NCBI GenBank assembly: GCA_024743115.1
Contig: JANSXC010000040.1
Location: forward strand, 1-39,376
Source: a bacterium
Lineage (GTDB): Bacteria > Planctomycetota > UBA1135 > UBA2386
Direction of reading: 5' to 3'
DNA: 39,376 nt
The notes under the pieces were generated by a model that saw only the letters and a program-made list of their open reading frames with translations, had not been told where the DNA came from and made no database searches. A program made the position numbers and the translations under genes. Of the stretch, positions 33,238 through 39,376 are shown one piece after another. Within the stretch, counting starts at the first letter, position 1. Each line of letters begins with the position of its first letter.

Positions 33238-33678
33238 TCACCGGCCAGTCGCCCCACTCGCGCGGTCGGGACCGCCCGGATCGGTCGAGAAGATGACGTG
33301 TAGCCGCCGCCCCTCGAGCGCGCTCGGCGGCAGATCGGGCGGCAGCTCGACCTCGAGGTCGACGGGGCCATGACCGGGCAGTTCGACGCGAACCGGGTAC
33401 GGGCCCGACTCGTCGACGAGGAGCGGTGTGGTGCCGGCACCGACGATCGTGCCGTCGAGGTCGAGCTCGATTGCGAGAGGTACGGTGAACCACTGGCGCA
33501 CGCCGGCGACCGTCGCCGCGACGCTGAGGACCAGGAGCGGCAAGAGCAGCCACTGCACCGCGCGCTGCAAGCCGGGTCGTGACGTGTGCCGCTGCCGCAG
33601 CCGCCACGCCAGCTCGTCGGAGCGCGGCCGGCCAAACCACTGCTGCCGCCGCAGTTCCTCGAAGTGTCGCTCGAGCAT
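33238..33678 (-). CDS. Small single-pass membrane protein coupled to a sigma factor
   Basis: From ATG 33678 the product has 146 residues. Residues 1-38 are charged and cytoplasmic (LERHFEELRRQQWFGRPRS), about 41-61 a membrane helix (VQWLLLPLLVLSVAATVAGV), and the rest a short extracytoplasmic beta-rich domain with a PEGA-like look (GPYPVRVELPGHGPVDLEVE). The ATG overlaps the TGA of the sigma factor gene by one base (TGATG), so translation is coupled. An anti-sigma or sensor role is inferred from position and topology only; no known anti-sigma domain is present. Confidence 0.75.
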   Translation of the reverse strand: MLERHFEELRRQQWFGRPRSDELAWRLRQRHTSRPGLQRAVQWLLLPLLVLSVAATVAGVRQWFTVPLAIELDLDGTIVGAGTTPLLVDESGPYPVRVELPGHGPVDLEVELPPDLPPSALEGRRLHVIFSTDPGGPDRASGATGR

Positions 33679-34325
33679 CAACGCCCGCCTCTCGACTCGA
33701 GCGCCACGCGCAGACTCGCCCGCGCGCGCGACAACCGGGACTTCGCGGTGCCGAGCGCGATGCCGAGCACGGTGGCGACCTCGTTGAGCGGCAGTTCCTC
33801 CAGGCAGTGCAGCGTGAGCACTTCCTGCTGATGAATCGGCAACTCATCGACGAGTGCACGAACGTGCGCGAGTTCGTCCGCCACTTCGGAGGCGTGGTCC
33901 GATGGCGTGGCCCGGCGTTGCCAGGGTCGCGTCAGCCGTCGCCAGCGGCGCTCGCGCCGACGCCGACGGATCTCGCGACAGACGAGGTTGGTCGCGATGC
34001 CGAGCAACCACGATACGACGGGCACGGCGCCGCGATAGCTGACGCGCGCTTCGAACGCGCGCAGGAACACCTCCGCGGTGAGTTCCTCGACGAGTTCGCG
34101 TTCGCCGAGCCGGCGCAGGACGTAGGACGCGATCCGACGATAGTGCCGGCGGTAGAGCACGGTGAACTCGTCGACATCACCCCGCAGGGCCTCCGCGTCG
34201 ACCCGCACCGCGACCGGCTCGCCGCACGCCGCGTCCGCCCGAGCGCGCGGCACGAGCGAGAACGGCAGGCCATCCGGCTTCGGCTCAGCTGGTTCCGGCC
34301 CTGGGCGACGCAGCAGTTCGGACAC
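33678..34325 (-). CDS. RNA polymerase sigma factor (ECF type)
   Basis: From GTG 34325 the product has 215 residues. Region 2 spans about 60-140 (FTVLYRRHYRRIASYVLRRL, LTAEVFLRAFEARVSYRGA, VVSWLLGIATNLVCREIRRR) and region 4 about 155-212 (LPIHQQEVLTLHCLEELPL, EVATVLGIALGTAKSRLSRA). A 50-residue Pro/Arg-rich N-terminal extension precedes region 2. The frame stays open upstream into the divergent Trx7/PDZ gene, but the GTG fits the mirror-symmetric promoter region and is preceded by GGGGG. It is coupled to the small membrane protein downstream and may control itself and the divergent lipoprotein gene. Confidence 0.86.
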   Translation of the reverse strand: MSELLRRPGPEPAEPKPDGLPFSLVPRARADAACGEPVAVRVDAEALRGDVDEFTVLYRRHYRRIASYVLRRLGERELVEELTAEVFLRAFEARVSYRGAVPVVSWLLGIATNLVCREIRRRRRERRWRRLTRPWQRRATPSDHASEVADELAHVRALVDELPIHQQEVLTLHCLEELPLNEVATVLGIALGTAKSRLSRARASLRVALESRGGR

Positions 34326-34331
34326 GCCCCC

Positions 34332-34406
34332 AGAGTGCCCGTTCCCACGCCGAGGTTCCCGGATTCCCGAAGAATCGTGGAACCCACGACCCGCCCCGGA
34401 CACTAC
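34332..34406. promoter_or_regulatory. Mirror-symmetric divergent promoter with paired GGAACC elements
   Basis: The site is symmetric about 34369. Plus strand: GGAACC at 34379-34384, 16 bases, then CACTAC at 34401-34406. Minus strand: GGAACC at 34359-34354, 16 bases, then CACTCT at 34337-34332. Between the two GGAACC boxes lies a further inverted repeat, GATTC (34362-34366) and GAATC (34372-34376). GGAACC resembles the ECF -35 consensus. The two start codons (GTG 34325, ATG 34413) are also equidistant from the centre, each 12 bases from its CACT box, so both mRNAs would be nearly leaderless. Direct control of both genes by the encoded sigma factor is inferred. Confidence 0.55.
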
Positions 34407-34412
34407 GGCCGC

Positions 34413-35762
34413 ATGACCCCCACCGCTGCGTTTCCGCTGCGCGCTGTCGTCCTCGCCGCGAGCCTGCTCGCCGGTTGCGACCTCACGCCCGCGCAGGCCG
34501 CCGCCCCCGCGCGACAGCCCGACTGGGACACGATCCTCGGCGCGAGCCAGGCGAAGGTTCCTGGGCCGCAGGCCGAGGTCCGCTGGCGCGACGACCTGTC
34601 GCGCGCGCTCGCCGAGGCCCGCGAGACGGGTCGCCCGGTGTTCGTGACGCTGCGCTGCCTGCCTTGCAAGCAGTGCTCGGGCTTCGACAAGAACGTGCTC
34701 GAGGGCGGCGACGAACTCACGCCGTTGCTGCGGCAGTTCATCACGGTTCGCCTCACCGACGCGATGGCGCTCGACCTCGTGCGGCTGCCGGCCGCGGGCT
34801 ACCAAGACTTCGATCTGTCGTGGTGGGGCTACCTGCTGTCGCCCGAGGCGCAGCTCTACGGCGTGTTCGGCGGTCGCGACGAAGTCTCGGACACGACGCG
34901 CATCAGCGTCGCGGCGCTGCGGTCGACGCTGCAACGCGTGCTCCAACACCACTACGACCCGCGCCGCCGGGACTGGCACGTGGACGGCCATCCCGTGCCG
35001 GCCGCGGCACCGGTGCTCTCTCCGGAATCACTAGGAGGCTACGAACGCTGGCGAGAGCTGGTGCCGTACGCCGCACGTCAAACCTGCCTGCACTGCCACC
35101 AGGTCGGCGAAGTGCTGCATGCGACGTCGCAGGTCGCCGGCACGTTCGACAAGCGCGCGGCGACGCGGCCGTGGCCACTGCCCGAGAACGTCGGCCTCAC
35201 GCTCGATCGCGACGACGGCCTGCTCGTCACCGCGGTGACTGCCGACTCAGCGGCCGCGGCGATCGGGCTGCGTGGCGGCGACCGCCTCGCGGTTGCCGGC
35301 GACCGTCGACTGTTCGGCCAGGCCGACTTCCGCGGAGTGCTGCACCGCGCAACGGACCCGGCCGCAATCGAGGTGCACTGGCTGCGCGGCGGCAAGCGTC
35401 ACGTGGGCACGCTGCGGCCTACCGGCGACTGGCGGCGGACCGTGCTCGATTGGCGCATGACGATCTCGCAGGGCGTGCTCGGCGCGGCCCCCGGCTTCTT
35501 TCCGCTGCAGGCCAAGGCAGGGCCAAAAGACGCCCTCGCGGTGACCCCGTTCTTCGGTCGGGATCGCGATCGCAGTGCCGCGTTCCGCGCCGGCCTGCGA
35601 CCGCACCACATCCTGGTCGCCGTCAACGGCAACCGCGAGCGGCGCTTCGGCCGCGCGTTCCTGACCTGGTTCCGGCTGAACCTCGACCGCGGCGATCCTG
35701 TCGAGCTCACCGTGCTCGAGCGCGGCAAGGAGCGGGTGATCCGCTTCGAACTGCCAAAGTAG
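34413..35762 (+). CDS. Trx7/PDZ-type thioredoxin-like lipoprotein with CXXCH motif (cysteine form)
   Basis: From ATG 34413 the product has 449 residues. The signal peptide ends in lipobox SLLAGC with lipidation at Cys22. A thioredoxin-like domain follows (about 55-185; PVFVTLRCLPCKQCSGF) with cysteines 82, 85 and 88. A CLHCH motif at 225-229 is a potential haem c attachment site. Two PDZ domains span about 258-336 (GLLVTAVTADSAAAAIGLRGGD) and 375-446 (AAFRAGLRPHHILVAVNGN). This architecture matches the planctomycetal Trx7/PDZ (seleno)proteins, some of which carry selenocysteine in the redox motif; here all are cysteine. An extracytoplasmic redox role is likely. It is divergent from the sigma factor gene. 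Confidence 0.85.
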   Translation: MTPTAAFPLRAVVLAASLLAGCDLTPAQAAAPARQPDWDTILGASQAKVPGPQAEVRWRDDLSRALAEARETGRPVFVTLRCLPCKQCSGFDKNVLEGGDELTPLLRQFITVRLTDAMALDLVRLPAAGYQDFDLSWWGYLLSPEAQLYGVFGGRDEVSDTTRISVAALRSTLQRVLQHHYDPRRRDWHVDGHPVPAAAPVLSPESLGGYERWRELVPYAARQTCLHCHQVGEVLHATSQVAGTFDKRAATRPWPLPENVGLTLDRDDGLLVTAVTADSAAAAIGLRGGDRLAVAGDRRLFGQADFRGVLHRATDPAAIEVHWLRGGKRHVGTLRPTGDWRRTVLDWRMTISQGVLGAAPGFFPLQAKAGPKDALAVTPFFGRDRDRSAAFRAGLRPHHILVAVNGNRERRFGRAFLTWFRLNLDRGDPVELTVLERGKERVIRFELPK

Positions 35763-35778
35763 AGCCCGTGCCTACCAC

Positions 35779-36513
35779 TCAACCGATCAGTTCCGTCCGC
35801 GGGCGCGTGAAATCATATCCTTCGCAGATCGCGGCGATCGCCGCCGCGAGCTTGCGCCCGCCGCGCGCCGACGGCTCGATCGGATTGGCGTAGTCCGCGC
35901 GCGAACGGAAGATCGCCCGCAGATCGATCACCGGAACCCGCGCCGTCCGCGCACAGCGCAGGATCACGTCGTTGAACACCGTCAGCGCCGCATCCGCGAG
36001 GTGCTTCTTCGGTGACTCGTAGTTCGAATCATAGATCGTACAGCAGACGACAGGGCGGGCAGCGGCCTGCACGCTCGCGAGCATGGCGGCGTAGCCCTGC
36101 CGGAACTCCGCATGCACGGCCGCGAGTTCGGCAAACACCTCACGCGAAGAACGCACGGGTCGATCGAGCAGTCCGATGTGACCGAGGGCATCGTTGCCCC
36201 CCACACTCACGACGAGGTGCGTCGCGTCGGCTGGGACCGCCCTGACCTGCTCCGCCACGTCTTCACAGACCGCGCCATCCCGCGCGAGCAGCGTCGCGCT
36301 GCCGTGATCCCCGAGCACCGAGCCCAGCTGATCGATCACCGCGGGTTCGCCGGGAACGTAGGCCGCGTTGTCGAGGATCGAGTCGCCGAGCAGGACGACG
36401 TGCGGTCGCACGGTGGCGGAAGCCCCTTGCGGGCCAGCGGCGCAGGCTGCGGCCGACCAGCCGAGACTGGCGAGGAACGTACGGCGCGATCGGCCGCTCC
36501 GAGGGGATGTCAT
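35779..36513 (-). CDS. SGNH/GDSL hydrolase with twin-arginine signal
   Basis: The 244-residue protein has a Tat signal (SRRTFLASLGWSAAACAAG). The SGNH blocks are present: block I GDS at 43-45 with the nucleophile Ser45 (VVLLGDSILDNA), then block III VSVGGNDALG, and a late PIEPSARGGRKLA in the place of block V. Block V normally supplies Asp-x-x-His; here no His is evident at the expected spot, as in some members that use the IEPS...GG form. It is probably a secreted esterase or deacetylase. The 184-bp upstream gap holds an extended -10 for the next gene. Confidence 0.83.
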   Translation of the reverse strand: MTSPRSGRSRRTFLASLGWSAAACAAGPQGASATVRPHVVLLGDSILDNAAYVPGEPAVIDQLGSVLGDHGSATLLARDGAVCEDVAEQVRAVPADATHLVVSVGGNDALGHIGLLDRPVRSSREVFAELAAVHAEFRQGYAAMLASVQAAARPVVCCTIYDSNYESPKKHLADAALTVFNDVILRCARTARVPVIDLRAIFRSRADYANPIEPSARGGRKLAAAIAAICEGYDFTRPRTELIG

Positions 36514-36648
36514 GTCCGGATCGACCGTCGCAACGACCTGGCGTCAGACCGAATAGACGGAATCTGCCGCGGCGCAAATCGGACGCGGCACCGACCGCCG
36601 AAGCGCCCATCGGGAGCGACACAACGGCATGCCGACCGACCGCGTCTG

Positions 36649-36657
36649 TGCTAGCCT
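36649..36657 (+). promoter_or_regulatory. Extended -10 element of the di-haem oxidoreductase pair
   Basis: TGCTAGCCT matches TGnTAnnnT. Transcription would begin near 36664, downstream of the ATG at 36629 but upstream of the TTG at 36698, which supports the TTG start. A Shine-Dalgarno GGGAG (36684-36688) precedes that TTG. Confidence 0.4.
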
Positions 36658-36697
36658 TCTGGACGTCCGTTTGCGCCTCGCTCGGGAGCTCGACACC

Positions 36698-37981
36698 TTG
36701 CCACCATCTGGGAAACCGTTCCGCGATTCCATCGTTCTCATCGCGCTGTCGCTGACCGCGTGCCAGCACGGGACTGGCGTGACCGAAACACCGATCGGCC
36801 CCGGCCCGAACCCCCAGCCTCAGCCGCAGGCGGTCGAGCTCGGTGACCCGCTGCCGGGACTCACGCCCACCGAACTGGCCGCGTTCCAACGCGGACGGGT
36901 GCTCTTCGAGAAGCGCTTCAAGCCGAGTGAAGGCCTCGGCCCGCTCTACAACGCGTCCTCGTGCAGTTCGTGCCACAGCCAGCCGACGATCGGCGGCAGC
37001 AGCGAGCTCTACCGCAACTTCTACGTCGCCGTCGTCGACCCCGGCATCGGCCCGGCGTTCCAGTTCAACCTCACGGGCCTGCCGAGCGTCGTCGTACCCG
37101 CGTTCGGCCAGCCGCTTCAACCGGCGCATCGCCTCGACGGCATCCGCGCGCCGATGGTGAACGGTTTCTATCCGGTCATCTCTTCGCAGCGGAACTCGAT
37201 CCCGATCTTCGGTGTCGGCCTATTCGAGTTCATCAGCAACGCGACGATCCAGGCCAACGCCGATCCCAACGACAGCGACAGCGACGGCATCAGCGGCCGG
37301 TTCAACACGGACGCCGTCGGCGTCGGACGTTTCGGGCAAAAGGCGCAGAGCAACAACATCGAGTTCTTCACGCGCGCACCGCTGATGAACCAGATGGGCA
37401 TCACGAGCAACCCGTTCCTCGGCGCCGCGGGCACGGTGTCGCTCGCGCCGGGTGTCGCGCCGCAGGGCACCGGCACCCCCAACGCCGCAACTACGGACAA
37501 CGACGGTGTGCCAGACCCCGAGATCACGCACAACGAACTCGGCGACCTGATCGCGTTCACGCGCTTCCTCGCGCCCCCCGAACCGCTGCCGTTCGACGAA
37601 GCGGCAGAGCGCGGCGAAGTGCTGTTCGACCGGCTTGGCTGCGCGAAGTGTCACATCCCCGAGCTGACTTCGTCGCGTGGTCCCGTGCGCGCCTACACCG
37701 ACCTGCTGCTCCACGAGATGGGGCCCGCACTCGCGGACGGCATCAACTTCGGCACGCCGCAGAGTTCGAGCATCAGCCCGATCCACAACGGTAACGAGTG
37801 GCGCACTTCCCCGCTCTGGGGCGTCTCGAAGTTCGCGCCCTACCTCCACGACGGTCGCGCCGCGACACTCGACGAAGCAATCCGCATGCACGGCGGTGAA
37901 GCGAGCGCGAGTGCGGAAGACTACATGGCTCTCACCCCGACCGAACGCGAGGACGTGCTCGCTTTCCTGAGGCACCTGTGA
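36698..37981 (+). CDS. Di-haem oxidoreductase (DHOR/DUF1111-type) lipoprotein
   Basis: From TTG 36698 the product has 427 residues with a lipobox (IALSLTAC, Cys22). Two haem c sites, CSSCH (89-93) and CAKCH (315-319), frame a domain with calcium-site-like DPNDSDSDGISGRFN and the family ending TSPLWGVSKFAPYLHDGRA. These are hallmarks of the putative thiol or peroxidase-like di-haem oxidoreductase family (MauG superfamily). An ATG at 36629 gives 23 more residues and an overlong signal; the upstream -10 and Shine-Dalgarno favour 36698. Periplasmic. The stop overlaps the next gene's ATG (TGATG). In other bacteria such genes often accompany imelysins in metal uptake, but none is present here. Confidence 0.85.
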   Translation: MPPSGKPFRDSIVLIALSLTACQHGTGVTETPIGPGPNPQPQPQAVELGDPLPGLTPTELAAFQRGRVLFEKRFKPSEGLGPLYNASSCSSCHSQPTIGGSSELYRNFYVAVVDPGIGPAFQFNLTGLPSVVVPAFGQPLQPAHRLDGIRAPMVNGFYPVISSQRNSIPIFGVGLFEFISNATIQANADPNDSDSDGISGRFNTDAVGVGRFGQKAQSNNIEFFTRAPLMNQMGITSNPFLGAAGTVSLAPGVAPQGTGTPNAATTDNDGVPDPEITHNELGDLIAFTRFLAPPEPLPFDEAAERGEVLFDRLGCAKCHIPELTSSRGPVRAYTDLLLHEMGPALADGINFGTPQSSSISPIHNGNEWRTSPLWGVSKFAPYLHDGRAATLDEAIRMHGGEASASAEDYMALTPTEREDVLAFLRHL

Positions 37982-39087
37982 TGTTCGAACTGACCTCCAC
38001 CCACAAGCATCTCCTCGCGATCGGCATCGGCGCCGCAGTCGCGTTCGTATGCCTGCCGCAGGGCCAGAGCACGAGTGTGACCAACGGCCGTGACCTGTTC
38101 GACAAGGCGTTCCACGTCGCAGACGGGCTCGGCATGCCCGAGATGAACGGCGACAGCTGCCGCGCCTGCCACCAGGATCCGGTCATGGGCGGCGCCGGCC
38201 CACTCGAACTCAACGTCACGCGATTCGCGCACGACAACCAAGGTGTCGGCCCCTTCCAGAACCTGCCCGGCGGCCAGGGACTCAGCAAGCTCTACTCGCC
38301 GAACATGCCCGGTCGTGAGGAGCACCCGCTCGGCCCGATTCCCGCCGACGTCTTCGAGCAACGGCAGACCCCGTCGATCCTCGGCGCGGGCCTGATCGAC
38401 ACGATCTCCGGCCCCGAGATCGCGTCGCACGAAGACCCCACCGACGCCAACAGCGACGGCATCTTCGGCGTCGCCCGCCGCCTCAACGTTGGCGGCACGA
38501 TCGAGATCGGGCGATTCGGCTGGAAGGCGCAGATCCCGCGGCTCGCGGACTTCGCCAACGACGCGATGGCCGGCGAGCTCGGCATCACGACGCCCGACAA
38601 CGGCCGTGGCTTCAACACCCCCACGGACGGTGACGGCATCGCCGATCCGGAACTCAGCCAGGCCGAGGTCGATGACCTCGCCGCGTTCATGGCATCGCTG
38701 CCGGCGCCTACGCGCGGCGGCTCGACGGATCCGCGCGTTGCGACGGGCGAGCAGGTGTTCACGAACATCGGTTGCGCCACTTGTCACATCCCGACCCTGA
38801 TGGGCAACAGCGGCCCGGTCGCGCTCTACTCGAACCTGCTGCTGCACAACGTCATGCCGAGCGGCTACCGCGGCATGTCCGAACCCGGCGCCGACGTCGG
38901 GTTCTACCGCACGCCGCCACTATGGGGAATCAAGGACACCGCGCCCTACATGCACGACGGCCGCGCCGAGGACCTCGAAGGCGCGATCCTCGCGCACGCG
39001 GGCGAAGCAACCCAGGTGACTACGGCGTACCAGTCGCTGCCGAAGCCGGACCAGGAAGCCCTGATCCTGTTCCTCGAAGACCTGTGA
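37981..39087 (+). CDS. Second di-haem oxidoreductase (DHOR-type)
   Basis: From ATG 37981 the product has 368 residues: a signal or anchor (about 9-26, KHLLAIGIGAAVAFVCLP), first haem site CRACH (60-64), second CATCH (265-269), the calcium-site-like DPTDANSDGIFG, and the same ending as its neighbour (TPPLWGIKDTAPYMHDGRA). It is shorter in the N-terminal region than the first copy and has no clear lipobox. The one-base overlap with the preceding stop implies translational coupling and a matched pair, perhaps a hetero-oligomer or an electron-transfer chain (inference). A GTG at 37978 is an alternative start. Confidence 0.86.
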   Translation: MFELTSTHKHLLAIGIGAAVAFVCLPQGQSTSVTNGRDLFDKAFHVADGLGMPEMNGDSCRACHQDPVMGGAGPLELNVTRFAHDNQGVGPFQNLPGGQGLSKLYSPNMPGREEHPLGPIPADVFEQRQTPSILGAGLIDTISGPEIASHEDPTDANSDGIFGVARRLNVGGTIEIGRFGWKAQIPRLADFANDAMAGELGITTPDNGRGFNTPTDGDGIADPELSQAEVDDLAAFMASLPAPTRGGSTDPRVATGEQVFTNIGCATCHIPTLMGNSGPVALYSNLLLHNVMPSGYRGMSEPGADVGFYRTPPLWGIKDTAPYMHDGRAEDLEGAILAHAGEATQVTTAYQSLPKPDQEALILFLEDL

Positions 39088-39148
39088 ACTGATCGATTGA
39101 GTGGGAACAGACACAGGGTCACCGAGCGACGGCTGACAGAGCGTTTCG

Positions 39149-39376
39149 TTACACCCTTTCCAAGAAGTCCCTACGAACGGTCGAGTTGGCGCAGAAGCTC
39201 ATCGGGTGCGGGCTGAGATCCCCCCAGTCCTGCCGCCACCGCAGCACTTCGGACACCTGCACCGCCCGCGGCACCAGCCCGAGTGAGGTTGCGGAAGTGA
39301 TGTTCCGGTCACCGTCCCGGTTGAAGCGCTGCCGCACGAAGTTGCGGTAGACGAGGAAGATCTGCAGGTGTCCGCG
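39149..39376 (-). CDS. C-terminal part of a probable transposase, running off the right edge
   Basis: Reading leftward from the window edge, 75 codons end at TAA 39149. The pieces GHLQIFLVYRNFVRQRFNR, ATSLGLVPRAVQVSEVL and RWRQDWGDLSPHP match the C-terminal tail of planctomycetal DDE-type transposases as I remember it (YRNYVR.RFN, LGL..R, L.WRQDWG...HP). Start and catalytic core are outside the window, so it may be intact or a remnant. It converges on the second di-haem oxidoreductase gene. The 61-bp gap between them (39088-39148) may hold the end of the element. Confidence 0.5.
   Translation of the reverse strand, partial: RGHLQIFLVYRNFVRQRFNRDGDRNITSATSLGLVPRAVQVSEVLRWRQDWGDLSPHPMSFCANSTVRRDFLERV

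Noticed and set aside
33212..33253. Inverted repeats (GGCGAC/GTCGCC and GCCTGCAGGC) between convergent genes at 33208/33238
   Set aside because: No T tract, long loop, and the second arm lies inside the neighbouring coding region.
33681..34991. Long extension of the third sigma factor frame into the divergent gene
   Set aside because: No sigma-like sequence upstream of GTG 34325, and it would run antisense through the Trx7/PDZ gene.
1..39376. CRISPR array, tRNA/rRNA genes, riboswitches or a defence island
   Set aside because: No spaced direct repeats, no cloverleaf or conserved rRNA sequence, no known riboswitch core and no recognised defence genes were found by eye on either strand.

Overview
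The window is GC-rich and densely coded, with no gap over 300 bases, no tRNA or rRNA, and no CRISPR array. The gene content points to a Planctomycetota bacterium. The main reasons are an ECF sigma factor of the kind that pairs with a Ser/Thr kinase-TPR receptor, a cysteine form of a Trx7/PDZ lipoprotein, and many secreted beta-propeller, kelch, parallel beta-helix and lamin-tail proteins. At least four secreted proteins also share a degenerate C-terminal domain that I associate with large-genome marine planctomycetes of the Poly30/Saltatorellus type. The phylum is a fairly safe inference; the clade is a guess.

Layout. Bases 1-3000 (minus) hold a truncated SBBP propeller protein, a GspG-like pseudopilin gene broken by an in-frame TGA, and a lipoprotein. 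Bases 3035-7738 hold a sulfotransferase (plus), a spermidine-synthase-like methyltransferase and a 1069-residue secreted HELTH metallopeptidase (both minus). Bases 8005-11003 (plus) are an ECF sigma factor translationally coupled to a membrane kinase with TPRs. Bases 11046-15815 (minus) carry an FGE-like/DUF6624 protein, an eight-repeat propeller lipoprotein and a PstS-like anchored binding domain. Bases 15983-18349 (plus) encode a second membrane kinase with an N-terminal zinc ribbon. Bases 18379-24664 (minus) hold a sigma factor coupled to a membrane LRR protein, a lamin-tail protein, a probable pseudo-metallopeptidase and a kelch-like protein.

Bases 24743-27185 are a divergent CNNM/HlyC-type membrane protein and a sialidase-fold protein. 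Then come a DUF1615/lytic-transglycosylase-like protein (plus), a HTH regulator with an unknown C-terminal sensor (minus), and two secreted proteins, a beta-helix protein and a GH16-like hydrolase (plus). Bases 33238-35762 are a third sigma factor with a coupled membrane partner, divergent from a Trx7-CXXCH-PDZ lipoprotein across a mirror-symmetric promoter region. The end holds an SGNH hydrolase, two overlapping di-haem oxidoreductase genes, and the tail of a probable transposase running off the right edge.

The common theme is the cell envelope. Three sigma factors are each coupled to a single-pass membrane partner (kinase-TPR, LRR, or a short beta-rich protein). They sit among exported proteins that share a probable lineage-specific C-terminal domain. 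The points most worth a second look are the mirror-symmetric promoter at 34325-34413, the sigma-partner modules, the shared C-terminal domain, the HSAVH pseudo-protease, the TGA-split pseudopilin, and the inverted repeats at 1873-1902 and 15887-15960.
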